A stretch of 64,000 bases of DNA from Aeromonas piscicola (GCF_000820005.1 NZ_CDBL01000004.1:1-64000); one strand, 5' to 3'. Shown: positions 8,974 through 17,594, counted from the stretch's first letter. Notes: a model not told the origin generated them from the sequence alone. Translations and numbers: made by a program.

Positions 8974-9219
8974 GAACGCCAAAAAGGAGCAACAGCCTAA
9001 ACCATGGCAAGAAAAATTGACACAATGAGAAGTAAAAATTTTCAACTCCCATTGAAAACCCTATATTCATCAATCAGGGACGCCCTGTTGACCATGATAA
9101 TGTCCCCCCCCTGCGACCAGCCCTTTGGTTTAATCTTGATGGATAAGTGACGCCCCGTCACCGATCAGACGGCTCGCCTGGTTTGGCCACTTGATTCAGC
9201 ATATGCAACAGGACAGTGC

Positions 9220-9987
9220 ATGAAACGAACGCTGCTCATCGGAGCACTCTTCAGCCTCAGCCTGACACTGTCGGCACAACCCTCGCTGACCCTGCTCAGC
9301 CATGAACTCGTCCCCTTCACTCACCACCATGATGGCAAGCTCGACGGGATCGCCGTTCGCCTGATCCAGCAAATTCAAGATGAACTGGGAGAAACGTATC
9401 CCATCCGGATTTACCCCTTCAAGCGGGCCCTGGCACTGACCAGACTGGAGCCTGGATATGCGCTGTTTGTTACCCAGTGGGCCCCCGAGAGAGAACCCTT
9501 CTTTAAATGGGTAGGACCACTGTTTCGGAACAAAGTGATCATCTATCAGCCCCCGTCCCCCAGACACAAACTGAAGAGCCTGGACGACTTGCGTCACTTA
9601 CCAAGGGTCGGGGTTGTGCTGGGTAATGCCGATGACGAGCGACTTACCCGCGAGGGATATACCAATCTGGTGCGCTACCAATCGGTAGAAGAAGCCTTGC
9701 AACGCTTGGTACTGGGCAAAATTGATGCATTTCCGGTAGGCGAATTGGTGCTGGATGCCACCTTGGAACAGCGAGGGTTATCACATCGCAGCGTGACAAA
9801 CTCGGGGGTAATGCTTCATGAGTCCTGGCTCTACCTCGCCTTCTCCAAAAGCGAGGATGACGCCGTGATCGCCCGCTGGCAGTCCGCGCTCGACAAGGTC
9901 AGGTTGAAAAGTGGAAGGGGCATGCTGCCCCCCCATCAAGATCGAACCTCACATCACCCCGCGCAGCAGGATCCCGCCGATCAATAA
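9220..9987 (+). CDS. Periplasmic solute-binding protein, family 3-like
   Basis: The 255-residue protein has a signal peptide (MKRTLLIGALFSLSLTLSAQ) and the two-lobed layout of family 3 amino-acid binding proteins, with PFKRALALTRLEPG and the hinge-region RVGVVLGNADDERL. Stand-alone versions near no ABC genes are common in Aeromonas and Vibrio. From about residue 228 the sequence becomes proline- and histidine-rich and no longer looks like the family. This tail lies over the 3' end of the convergent symporter gene, so the true stop may have been lost or shifted. It sits between two SNF symporters, but a shared substrate is only a guess. Confidence 0.75.
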   Translation: MKRTLLIGALFSLSLTLSAQPSLTLLSHELVPFTHHHDGKLDGIAVRLIQQIQDELGETYPIRIYPFKRALALTRLEPGYALFVTQWAPEREPFFKWVGPLFRNKVIIYQPPSPRHKLKSLDDLRHLPRVGVVLGNADDERLTREGYTNLVRYQSVEEALQRLVLGKIDAFPVGELVLDATLEQRGLSHRSVTNSGVMLHESWLYLAFSKSEDDAVIARWQSALDKVRLKSGRGMLPPHQDRTSHHPAQQDPADQ

Positions 9988-11262
9988 GGGTGCCAGCCAG
10001 CGCCAGCAGCCCATCACCAGGGTACGCCAGTGTTGTGCCAATCCCTGGGGCAGCGCTCGCTGACCCAGTTTCCAGCCCAACAACAGGGTAAGCGCCAGCC
10101 CGAACATGGGCATCATCAGGTTGGAGGTAACAAAATCCAGCAGCTCGAAGATGTTCTTGCCAAACAGGGTCACATCCGCCCAGGGGCCGAACGACAGGCT
10201 GACGGGAATACCATTCACCATCACCAGCAGAGTAATGAGGCTGCAGGCCGCGCGGCGCGACCAGCCCAGGCTCTCGCAGATAAAGCACTGCAGATGCTCC
10301 AGCAGCGAGATGGCCGAGGAGAGCGCAGCCACCACCAGCAGGGAGAAGAAGATCACCGCCAGCCCCTGGCCGAACGGCAACTGCTGGAACACCGCCGGCA
10401 TGGTCATGAAGGTGAGGCCCGGGCCCGCAGCGGGATCTATGCCGGTCGCCGCCAGCACGGGGAATATCATCAAGCCCGCCAGCACGGCAATCAGGCTCGC
10501 CAGCAGCACCACCCAGAGGCTGGAACGGCCAACCCCGTCGCTGGAAGGCAAGTAGGCACCATAAGTGGTGTGAATGCCCAGGCCAATGGAGAGGGAGAAG
10601 AAGGCCAGCCCCATGGCATCGAGTACCCCGGACATGCCGAGCTTGCTGAAGTCCGGCATAAGGAAGTGGCGCACCCCGGCCATGGCGTTGGGCAGGGTGA
10701 GGCCGAAGGCCACCAGCAGCAGTATCATGATGAACAGGGCCGGCATCATCCAGCGCAGGGTGCGTTCCACCCCTTGCTGCACGCCGCCCTGCACGAACCA
10801 CCAGGTGAGGGCGGCAAACAGCAGGTGGGTCAGCACGGGCCAGAGCGGATCGCCGACGTAGTCGTTGAAACGGGCGGTCAGGGCTGCGCCGTCTCCGTGC
10901 TGCAGGCTACCCGCCAGCGCCATGCCGGTGTAACCCAGAGTCCAGCCCCCCACCACGCTGTAGAAGCTGAAGATGAGCAGGCTGCAGAGCAGGCCCATGG
11001 CCCCGACCCAGCGCCAGCGCTTGCCCATCAGCGCGCTAAACGCCCCCACCACACCACGGCGGCTCAGGCTGCCGAGCAGCGTCTCTCCCATCAGCACAGC
11101 CACTCCCAGGGTGAAACTGAACAGCAAAAACACCAGCAGAAAGGCACCGCCACCGTTGGCGGCCGTCACATAGGGAAACTTCCAGATAGCGCCGAGACCG
11201 ACGGCGGAGCCTGCGGCGGCCAGGATATAACCGAGCCGGGATGACCATTGGGACTGCTTCAT
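9949..11262 (-). CDS. Na+-dependent neurotransmitter-symporter-family transporter (copy 2)
   Basis: This 437-residue paralogue of the protein at 7467-8780 shares its length, its N terminus (QWSSRLGYILAAAGSAVGLG) and most membrane segments. It should carry out Na+-coupled uptake of an amino acid. GGAG precedes ATG 11262. Unlike copy 1, no terminator hairpin is visible in its leader, so the two are probably regulated differently. Its last 39 bases overlap the convergent binding-protein gene. Confidence 0.9.
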   Translation of the reverse strand: MKQSQWSSRLGYILAAAGSAVGLGAIWKFPYVTAANGGGAFLLVFLLFSFTLGVAVLMGETLLGSLSRRGVVGAFSALMGKRWRWVGAMGLLCSLLIFSFYSVVGGWTLGYTGMALAGSLQHGDGAALTARFNDYVGDPLWPVLTHLLFAALTWWFVQGGVQQGVERTLRWMMPALFIMILLLVAFGLTLPNAMAGVRHFLMPDFSKLGMSGVLDAMGLAFFSLSIGLGIHTTYGAYLPSSDGVGRSSLWVVLLASLIAVLAGLMIFPVLAATGIDPAAGPGLTFMTMPAVFQQLPFGQGLAVIFFSLLVVAALSSAISLLEHLQCFICESLGWSRRAACSLITLLVMVNGIPVSLSFGPWADVTLFGKNIFELLDFVTSNLMMPMFGLALTLLLGWKLGQRALPQGLAQHWRTLVMGCWRWLAPLLIGGILLRGVM

Positions 11263-11420
11263 AAGAACTCCAATACAGGTGCCCATAACCTGGGCCCGAA
11301 ATGGCGCTCAGAGTACGGTCAGGGCCACGCAATCACAACGCCGCTTATCTGGCTTAAAAACAATTTATTGGCATCATTACCTAATTAAATTCGATTTAAC
11401 GCGCTATCGTGCCAACAAAT

Positions 11421-11449
11421 AAAAACCGGAGCATTTTTGCTCCGGTTTT
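11421..11449 (-). terminator. Intrinsic terminator after the Fe(II)/2-oxoglutarate oxygenase gene
   Basis: The perfect stem AAAACCGGAGC / GCTCCGGTTTT is followed by T on the minus strand. It ends transcription from 12315-11476 and can also work in the other direction. Confidence 0.85.
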
Positions 11450-11475
11450 GACTGTCATGGACTCGCATTCAGCGC

Positions 11476-12315
11476 CTAGATAACCCCCAGCTCCCGCAGC
11501 CGCTCCATCAGGTAGCTGTGGGCGGTGTGACGCTCGGAGAGCACCACGTCCGGCCGCGGGTGAAGGAACAGCGGCAAGGAGATCCGGGACTTAGCGGCGC
11601 TGCCGCCGGTCGGGTTGATGACGCGGTGAGTAGTAGAGGGGTAGTAGCCACGGGAGGCCTCCTGCAGCATGTCACCTATGTTGATGATGAGGGTGCCAAA
11701 ATCGCAGGGCACATCCATCCACTCCCCATCGGCTCCCTTCACCTGCAGGCCCGGCTCGTTGGCGGCGGGCAGAATGGTCAGCAGGTTGATGTCCTCGTGG
11801 GCGGCGGCGCGGATGGCACCCGGCGCTTCGGTGCCGTCGAACGGCGGATAGTGCAGCACCCGCAACAGGGTCTTCTGGCTCTCTTCGATCATGGAAGAGA
11901 GCGGGCAGCTGTAGTGGGCGGCGATGTCACTCGGGGTGTATTGCTCCACCCAGCCCAGCAGCTCGGCGGCCAGATCGTTGGCGAGGCGATAGTACTCCAT
12001 AGCCTGCGCCTTCAGCTCTTCCGGCATCTGGCCCCAGGGGTAAATATGGAAGTACTCCTTGATGTCCTTCTGGCTGTGACCCTTGGCCACCTCGGACACC
12101 GACGGCGGGAAGTAGCCATCCTGGGTCTCGCGGTTGAACAGGAAATCCTGCTTCTGCTCGCTCATGAAGAAGCGATACCAGTTGTCATAGATGGACTGCA
12201 CCAGCTCTTTCGGGATGGGGTGGTGGGTCAGCACGCCAAAGCCGGTGGTACGCAGGGATTCGGTGAAGCGCTGCGCCGCATCGGGCGAGCGGTAATCGAC
12301 GGTCAGGACTTTCAT
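11476..12315 (-). CDS. Fe(II)/2-oxoglutarate-dependent oxygenase of the isopenicillin N synthase type
   Basis: The 279-residue protein has the jelly-roll metal triad H-x-D...H: AAHEDINLLTIL supplies His and Asp near residues 175-177, and STTHRVINPTG the distal His near 230. The R-x-S that binds 2-oxoglutarate is in KSRISLPLF. Such enzymes hydroxylate, desaturate or cyclise small molecules using Fe(II), O2 and usually 2-oxoglutarate. The substrate is unknown. It is flanked by a terminator and stands alone. Confidence 0.87.
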   Translation of the reverse strand: MKVLTVDYRSPDAAQRFTESLRTTGFGVLTHHPIPKELVQSIYDNWYRFFMSEQKQDFLFNRETQDGYFPPSVSEVAKGHSQKDIKEYFHIYPWGQMPEELKAQAMEYYRLANDLAAELLGWVEQYTPSDIAAHYSCPLSSMIEESQKTLLRVLHYPPFDGTEAPGAIRAAAHEDINLLTILPAANEPGLQVKGADGEWMDVPCDFGTLIINIGDMLQEASRGYYPSTTHRVINPTGGSAAKSRISLPLFLHPRPDVVLSERHTAHSYLMERLRELGVI

Positions 12316-12520
12316 TATTTTTGTTACGCGCCAGTTAAAAGATGGCGCAGTTTACCTCGCCCATGACCACAAGGAAAGTGAGCCGCCCCTCCCGCCCCGG
12401 CCCGTCGCCAATAGTGATAAAAACGTCAGAAAACGGCGCCAGCCAAGACCCGCGCTCATCCCTTGTCCTGACCCTGCATCCTCACTAGAATGCCCCCATC
12501 ATCCATGCTGGAGCCCGTTT

Positions 12521-13084
12521 ATGTCCCCCAAGATCCTGTTGCTGACCCTGCCTTTTCTGCTCGCCGGTTGCAGCTCGCTGTCGGAAGAGGAGTGCCGCGC
12601 CATGAGCTGGTACAACCTGGGCTATCAGGATGGGGAACAGGGCAAGACCCGTCAGGCGACCCGTGACTATGTGTCGACCTGTGGCGAATATGGCCTCAAG
12701 GTGGATGAAGCCGAGTGGCAGCGAGGCTATGCCAAGGGGCTGGAGCTCTACTGCATTCCCGAGCTGGCCTACAGCAAGGGCAAGTCCGGTGCCGAGTATC
12801 TGGGGGTCTGCCCCAACGATGCCAGCTTCCTCACCCAGTACGATCGCGGTCGCAAGGAGTACCTGCTGGAGAAGCAGCTCAGCGAGATCAAGAGCGACAT
12901 GGAGCAGACAGAACGGGACATCGAGATACTGGAGCGGCAGATCCGCAACGAGAACGACAGCAAGCAGCGCGACTACTACCGGGCCCAGCGCGAGCGTGCC
13001 ATCCGTCATTACGAGGGGCTGCGCCGCGACTACAACCGGATCCGCTTCCCGGACCGGGTGATCCAGTTCTCCTTCGGCAATTAA
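12521..13084 (+). CDS. DUF2799-type lipoprotein
   Basis: The 187-residue protein begins with a lipoprotein signal and lipobox LLAGC. The body has the repeated W/Y-x-x-G-Y/R-x-x-G pattern of DUF2799 (SWYNLGYQDGEQGK, EWQRGYAKGLELYC) and a long charged coiled coil at residues about 120-170. It is expected in the outer membrane or periplasm. No role is known. It is a single-gene unit, convergent with the HAD gene. Confidence 0.85.
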   Translation: MSPKILLLTLPFLLAGCSSLSEEECRAMSWYNLGYQDGEQGKTRQATRDYVSTCGEYGLKVDEAEWQRGYAKGLELYCIPELAYSKGKSGAEYLGVCPNDASFLTQYDRGRKEYLLEKQLSEIKSDMEQTERDIEILERQIRNENDSKQRDYYRAQRERAIRHYEGLRRDYNRIRFPDRVIQFSFGN

Positions 13085-13127
13085 TGCAAGCAGGCTCGGC
13101 CGTGGTTCGCCGGGCCTAGCTTGACCT

Positions 13128-13949
13128 TTACGACGGCAAGACCCAGCGCTGCAACGCCAGCGCTATGCCGTCTTCGTTGTGATCGGCGGTCACCAGATCG
13201 GCATGGGCCTGGACATGGGTGGCGGCATTGCCCATGGCAACCGCCAGCCCTACCTGCTCGAACATGCTGATGTCATTGTTGTTGTCACCAAACGCCACCA
13301 CGTTTTCCATCGCTATCCCCTCGCTCTGGGCCCACAGGGCCAGCCGGTTGCCCTTGCTGCAACCGGGTTGCACCAGCTCCACCGCATAGGGCGCCGCCCA
13401 GTCACGGGTAAAGGGCATGGCCTCGACCACCTCCCCCATGAACTGATGCAGGCGGGCGGGATCCTGGTTGAACAGCTCCAGCTTCCAGATCGGATTTTTC
13501 AGCCAGCTCGCCAGATCGTCCGCAGGCAGCAGAGATATCTTGAGATGATCCGGCTGATTGGCCGACCAGTGGCGCATCCGGGTGATGTGATCCTCACAGC
13601 CGATATAACCGATCCCTTCGCTCAGGTGGAACAGGGCGCCCATCTGCTGCGCCTCGACCTGGGCCAACAGGTCGGTGAGCGGGGCCACCGCCAGCGGATC
13701 CCCCGCCAAGATCCTCTCCTGCGCCGGATCATAGAGGTAAGCACCGTTGCTGCAGATGATGGGGGTGTCGAGGGCCAGATCGTGATGGAAGGGGCGCGCC
13801 GTCATGAAGTGGCGGCCCGTCACCAGCAGCACCTTGATGCCGTGGGCCCGCGCCTGGGCCAGCGCGGCGCGGGTGGCGGACGAGATCTTGTGATCCCGGG
13901 TCAGCAGGGTGCCATCCATGTCCAGCGCGATGGCCTTGTATTCACTCAT
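13128..13949 (-). CDS. Cof-type HAD phosphatase
   Basis: The 273-residue protein has HAD motif I as LDMDGTLL, with the nucleophile and acid/base aspartates, and motif IV as VAFGDNNNDISMFEQVG. The C2-type cap between them matches the Cof/YidA group, which dephosphorylates sugar phosphates and flavin or other small phosphates in the cytoplasm. ATG 13949 is preceded by GGAGGAG; the open frame extends further upstream to 14015 without support. The substrate is not predictable. Confidence 0.87.
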   Translation of the reverse strand: MSEYKAIALDMDGTLLTRDHKISSATRAALAQARAHGIKVLLVTGRHFMTARPFHHDLALDTPIICSNGAYLYDPAQERILAGDPLAVAPLTDLLAQVEAQQMGALFHLSEGIGYIGCEDHITRMRHWSANQPDHLKISLLPADDLASWLKNPIWKLELFNQDPARLHQFMGEVVEAMPFTRDWAAPYAVELVQPGCSKGNRLALWAQSEGIAMENVVAFGDNNNDISMFEQVGLAVAMGNAATHVQAHADLVTADHNEDGIALALQRWVLPS

Positions 13950-14089
13950 AGCTCCTCCAGCCTCAAACAAATCAGCAAAGAGCCTTACCGTCCCAGAGCC
14001 GGCGCCCCGATGCAAGCCCTGTCAGGGACCGGGCCCCCAATCTGTGATCTGACCGGGGCACACGGCAAGTCCCTCTCGTCTACGGCTCC

Positions 14090-15328
14090 TCAACCCGGCT
14101 CGGCACAACTCGCCAGACGCAGGCGTCTATCTGCCCGTTTGCGCAGACCGTAGAAACCGATGGCACAGATCACACCTGAGAGCGCAGCCAGATAGAAGGG
14201 CCACTCGGTGCCCGCCAGCAATGCCAGACTGCCCACTACGACCGCCAGGATTGAGCCGACCACATTCAGCCCACGGTAGAGCCCCATCGCCTGCCCCTGC
14301 TGCTCGGCGTGGCTGCGATTGGAGATGGCCACTGAAATGGCCAGCACCCCCAGGCTCATGCCGATGCCAGCCGGGATAAAAGTGAGCGTCAATCCCCACC
14401 AGTGGCTGGGCAGGATAAAGAGCAACATGCCCGCCGCCATCAACAGATGACCGACGATCCCGAGGGAGCTGCCTCGCCAGTGGTGAGCGAACCTGGCACC
14501 TAGCCAGGAGCCCGCCATCATCGGAAGGCTCACCAGTACCGAGGCCTGCGCCAACTGGGCCGGATCCCAAGCCAGCCGTTCCACCAGCCAGACGTTGAAA
14601 TAGGTGAAATAGAGCTGCACCGCGCCGTAGCTGAGCAGGGTCAGCACGAAGTAGGGCAGCAGAGCCGGTTGCAACAGCAGCTGGCGGCTGGAGAGGGTAG
14701 ACGCCTGCCGGATGGTCGTCACGGGTGAGTGATGGGGTACCAGCCACCATACCAGCAGCAGGTTGACCAGGGTCATGGCCACCGCCAGCCAGGCGGCCAG
14801 ACTGTAATCCCCCGATACCACGGCCGCATAACCTCCTATCATCGGCCCAACTACCCAGCCTAGGTTCATGCCTATGTTGATCCAGGCGAAGTTGTGGGTC
14901 TTGGTCTTGGTGGTGCTCATGTCCGCCGCCATGGCCTGCACGATGGCTATGTTGCCATTGAAGAATCCCTCTACAACCCGGCTCAGCAACAACAGTGGCA
15001 AGGATCGCCAGACGATCCCCAACGCCATCAGGGCATACCCTGCCAGCACGCCGATCAGACAGAGCATCAGGATCGGTTTGCGGCCGTGGCGGTCCGAGAG
15101 TCTGCCCAGCCTAGGGGATCCCACCAGCTGAAACAGCGGGTAGAGCCCCATGATGACCCCCAGCCACACCTTGCGACTCCAGTCAGACGCCTGTGGCGTC
15201 AACATGCCCTGTGCCGGATCCAGCATCAGTGGCGCCAGCACGGGCGAGGGCAGGCTGAAGCCCGCTATAGCCAGTATCACCGTCATCACCAATACCCAGA
15301 GGGTCGCCTGCCCCTTCATCCCTTCCAT
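14090..15328 (-). CDS. MFS transporter, probable efflux type
   Basis: The 412-residue protein has twelve predicted helices and the MFS loop 2-3 motif in LGRLSDRHGRKPILML. The overall look is that of drug:H+ antiporters, but the cargo is unknown. GAGG upstream of ATG 15328 decided the start; an earlier ATG at 15373 lacks support. It is divergent from the HTH regulator at 15599, which may control it. The space between them holds the duplicated gene-start copies and a small AT-rich inverted repeat. Confidence 0.83.
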   Translation of the reverse strand: MEGMKGQATLWVLVMTVILAIAGFSLPSPVLAPLMLDPAQGMLTPQASDWSRKVWLGVIMGLYPLFQLVGSPRLGRLSDRHGRKPILMLCLIGVLAGYALMALGIVWRSLPLLLLSRVVEGFFNGNIAIVQAMAADMSTTKTKTHNFAWINIGMNLGWVVGPMIGGYAAVVSGDYSLAAWLAVAMTLVNLLLVWWLVPHHSPVTTIRQASTLSSRQLLLQPALLPYFVLTLLSYGAVQLYFTYFNVWLVERLAWDPAQLAQASVLVSLPMMAGSWLGARFAHHWRGSSLGIVGHLLMAAGMLLFILPSHWWGLTLTFIPAGIGMSLGVLAISVAISNRSHAEQQGQAMGLYRGLNVVGSILAVVVGSLALLAGTEWPFYLAALSGVICAIGFYGLRKRADRRLRLASCAEPG

Positions 15329-15340
15329 GTCAGCCTCATT

Positions 15341-15362
15341 AAATAAAGTTATTGGTTTATTT
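15341..15362. promoter_or_regulatory. AT-rich inverted repeat upstream of the MFS gene
   Basis: AAATAAA and TTTATTT face each other across eight bases, just upstream of the MFS start. The position suits an operator, possibly for the divergent HTH regulator. AT-rich symmetry can arise by chance, so this is tentative. Confidence 0.3.
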
Positions 15363-15434
15363 ATACTGAGCAAGGCGCATTATTAAGTAAAGTGAATTGT
15401 TGATTTAAAAACGGCCGCTATCCATAATGACCCC

Positions 15435-15598
15435 ATGAACATCCGTACTGACAAGATCCTCTGCCGATGCCCTGGATCCTTGGCGTACCTGTCGATAACG
15501 GGAAGCCCTCAATGAACACCTGCACCGACAAGATACTGTTCCTGCTCAAAATGCCATAGCTCCCCCAGAGCGCACCTGCCGATAACGAGAGCCATCGA
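15435..15598 (+). repeat. Two degraded copies of the 5' end of the HTH regulator gene
   Basis: Copies start at ATG 15435 and ATG 15512; the real gene starts at 15599 (steps of 77 and 87 bases). Copy 2 matches the first 38 bases of the gene at all but three positions, and similarity goes on for about 20 bases more. The region before each ATG is also repeated: ACCTGTCGATAACG before copy 2 and ACCTGCCGATAACG before the gene. Copy 1 encodes a 26-codon frame (MNIRTDKIL...) whose TGA overlaps the ATG of copy 2. Copy 2 reads MNTCTDKILFLLKMP and then stops. Confidence 0.85.
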
Positions 15599-16222
15599 AT
15601 GAACGCCAGCACCGACAAGATACTGTTTCTGCTCAAGAGCCACGGCCCCCAGAGCGCAGCCGCGCTGGGGGAGCAGTTGCAGATGACCTCCATGGGCGCC
15701 CGCCAGCATCTGATTGCGCTGGAGGCCGACGGCTGGGTGGGGTTTAGCGATGAAGCCCGCGGCCGTGGCCGTCCCGTGCGCCTGTGGCACCTGACCGAAC
15801 AGGCCTGGCAGCGCTTTCCAGATACCCACAGCGAACTGACCTTGCAGCTTATCGACAATATCCAGCAGCTGTTTGGCGAGGTGGGCATGGAGCGGCTGAT
15901 CCAGCAGCGTGAGCAGCAACAGCTGGGTCGTTATCAGGCACAGCTGACCCAGCCAGCGCTGGCAGACAGGCTGGCCGCCCTGAAAGAGCAGCGCACGCGA
16001 GAGGGCTATATGGCAGATATGCGCCAGGAGGAGGACGGCAGCTGGTTGCTATGGGAGAGCCACTGCCCCATCTGCGCCGCAGCGCGGGCCTGTCGGGGAT
16101 TTTGTCGCAGCGAATTGGAGATATTTCGCCAGTTGCTGGTACCGGCCAGGGTGGAGCGGGAGCAATACCTGCTGGACGGGGATCACCGCTGTCTCTACCG
16201 CATCACGCCGCCGAATCCTTGA
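15599..16222 (+). CDS. ArsR/DeoR-like winged-helix regulator with a C-terminal cysteine cluster
   Basis: The 207-residue protein has an N-terminal winged helix (ALGEQLQMTSMGARQHLIAL, then a GRGRPVRLW wing) as in COG2345, the group that includes SufR. The C-terminal part has four cysteines in SHCPICAAARACRGFC, and one more in HRCLYRI. SufR-type proteins use such cysteines to hold an Fe-S cluster, so redox or iron sensing is plausible. No suf or isc genes are nearby; the divergent MFS gene is the likely target. The start is set by GATAACGAGAGCC and by the repeated copies upstream. Confidence 0.82.
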   Translation: MNASTDKILFLLKSHGPQSAAALGEQLQMTSMGARQHLIALEADGWVGFSDEARGRGRPVRLWHLTEQAWQRFPDTHSELTLQLIDNIQQLFGEVGMERLIQQREQQQLGRYQAQLTQPALADRLAALKEQRTREGYMADMRQEEDGSWLLWESHCPICAAARACRGFCRSELEIFRQLLVPARVEREQYLLDGDHRCLYRITPPNP

Positions 16223-16530
16223 TCGCCAAATACCAGAAACAACAAAGCAGGCGCCGGGATGCCTGCTTTGTTGCCTTCGGGGAGGAGGTGCTCTCGTTCC
16301 AGCCCGTCGTTTCCCGATAAGGTAAGACGGCTGATGGGGGGAGTGACCCGGTAAGGTCCTACACCACAGAGACCGGGTTGGGTATCTGTCTTGCCACCGG
16401 AAGATGTAACCATAATAGCCCTCCCGGTGCGGTGAGTGGTTGCGAAGTAGCATGTATTTTCAGTTGTTTTTGCAATAGTTCACCCTTAATCTAAGAAAAG
16501 TGAATTAGTAATTGCTACGAGGAACGGAGA
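16223..16530. other. Intergenic region before the Lrp-family gene
   Basis: The left part holds a terminator-like hairpin for the HTH regulator gene. The middle has a CACCGG...CCGGTG inverted repeat (16395-16429). The right part is AT-rich and probably holds the promoter of the Lrp-family gene. No small gene is evident. Confidence 0.45.
16241..16272 (+). terminator. Terminator-like hairpin after the HTH regulator gene
   Basis: AACAAAGCAGGC and GCCTGCTTTGTT form a 12-bp perfect stem, 18 bases past the stop codon. The T-run after it is short, so efficiency is uncertain. Confidence 0.6.
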
Positions 16531-17007
16531 ATGCTGAAACTTGATCGCATAGACAGGCATATTCTGGAGTTGATGCAGGAGAATGGCCGCATCAGCAACC
16601 TGGAGCTGGCCGAGCTGGTCGGGCTCTCCCCCTCCCCCTGCTCCCGCCGGGTCAAGGCGCTGGAGGATGCAGGTCTCATCGATACCCACGTCACCCTGCT
16701 CAACGCCCGCCAGTTGGGGCTCACCCTCACCGCCTACATTCATATCTCTATGGACAGACACACCCCGGAGCGGTTCGAGAATTTCGACAAGGCCATCAAG
16801 GAGCTGCCCGAGGTGCTCGAATGTGACCTCATCACCGGCAACGACGCCGACTACCAGCTCAAGGTGGTGGTACGGGACATGGAACACTACCAGCACTTCC
16901 TGCTGGACAAGCTGACCCATATTCAAGGGGTGACCGGGGTGCGCTCCAGCTTCGTGCTGCGCCGCATCAAGCACAAGACGGCGCTGCCGCTCAATCATCT
17001 GGGGTAA
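16531..17007 (+). CDS. Lrp/AsnC-family transcriptional regulator
   Basis: The 158-residue protein shows the Lrp layout: an N-terminal HTH (LDRIDRHILELMQENGRISN then LELAELVGLSPSPCSRRVKAL) and a C-terminal RAM ligand-binding and oligomerisation domain (residues about 65-150; LITGNDADYQLKVVV). These proteins respond to amino acids and often control neighbouring catabolic or transport genes. No target is adjacent on the same strand, so its regulon is not visible here. GGAACGGAG precedes the ATG. Confidence 0.9.
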   Translation: MLKLDRIDRHILELMQENGRISNLELAELVGLSPSPCSRRVKALEDAGLIDTHVTLLNARQLGLTLTAYIHISMDRHTPERFENFDKAIKELPEVLECDLITGNDADYQLKVVVRDMEHYQHFLLDKLTHIQGVTGVRSSFVLRRIKHKTALPLNHLG

Positions 17008-17071
17008 GAGGCCGCCAGCTGCCGCGATGGCAGAGCGGTGCTCTCTCTGCCATCAAGACAAAACCGATAAC

Positions 17072-17103
17072 AAAAAAGAGGAGGCCCAGGGCCTCCTCTT
17101 TTT
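17072..17103 (+). terminator. Intrinsic terminator after the Lrp-family gene
   Basis: AAAAAGAGGAGGCC pairs with GGCCTCCTCTTTTT. The strong stem with a T-run can act for the Lrp-family gene and, in the other direction, for the convergent gene ending at 17132. Confidence 0.85.
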
Positions 17104-17131
17104 CATTTTGGCTTACTCGATGGCGCGTCTG

Positions 17132-17449
17132 TCAGACCGCAACCTGGCTGACATCCTGCACCTGCAGCAGCCAGCCAGCCTGCTCCTGCTGCGGCTCACC
17201 GCTCACCCGCAGCCGCTCGCCAGTTGGCACCCACTGCCCCTGGGGCAGGGCGACCAGCAGGCTCTCGCTGCCGTTGTCGAACAGCCAGCGATCTTCGCCC
17301 AGCGACTCGATCAGATAACCTTCCATCTCCACTCTGGACTCGGCTTGCCAGGATGGCGCAACGGAATCACGGCTCTCGATGAAATCCCCCTGAACACCAA
17401 AACTGGCTAGCCCCCACAGAATGGAGAGGCCGACCAAGGATGTTTGCAT
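17132..17449 (-). CDS. Small exported protein, possible OB-fold
   Basis: The 105-residue protein has a signal peptide (MQTSLVGLSILWGLASFG) and a short strand-rich body (VEMEGYLIESLGEDRWLFDN, then WVPTGERLRVSGEP), resembling the small periplasmic OB-fold proteins of the YgiW/YdeI type. That resemblance is structural guesswork. ATG 17449 is preceded by AGGAGAGAC. Its function is unknown. Confidence 0.65.
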   Translation of the reverse strand: MQTSLVGLSILWGLASFGVQGDFIESRDSVAPSWQAESRVEMEGYLIESLGEDRWLFDNGSESLLVALPQGQWVPTGERLRVSGEPQQEQAGWLLQVQDVSQVAV

Positions 17450-17542
17450 CTTGTCTCTCCTCTTTTGGAACTGTGGGGCCAGTATGGGAAGAGAAAACTG
17501 AGTGCACCATGAACAAGGTGGCAAAGTGCAGGCGAGATCGCG

Positions 17543-17567
17543 AAAAAAACCGGCCAGCTGGCCGGTT
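17543..17567 (-). terminator. Intrinsic terminator after the small DUF3761-like lipoprotein gene
   Basis: On the minus strand AACCGGCCA pairs with TGGCCGGTT and a T-run follows. It lies 28 bases past the stop at 17595. Confidence 0.8.
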
Positions 17568-17594
17568 GTGTCATTTTATGGCGTCTAGATCACA

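Larger units (their letters stand above)
8781..9219. promoter_or_regulatory. Intergenic region between symporter 1 and the divergent binding-protein gene
   Basis: This 439-base gap holds the long leader of symporter 1 on the minus strand, with its terminator and alternative helices, and the promoter region of the binding protein on the plus strand. An AT-rich stretch near 9015-9060 is the likely place for the minus-strand promoter. I found no match to a glycine or lysine riboswitch core. Confidence 0.5.

Noticed and set aside
8840..9060. Glycine or lysine riboswitch upstream of symporter 1
   Set aside because: I could not find the conserved aptamer cores; the alternative helices fit attenuation better.
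12440..12540. Possible start copy upstream of the DUF2799 lipoprotein gene
   Set aside because: Only a short CTGACCCTGC match is shared and the order and spacing do not fit, so it is probably chance.
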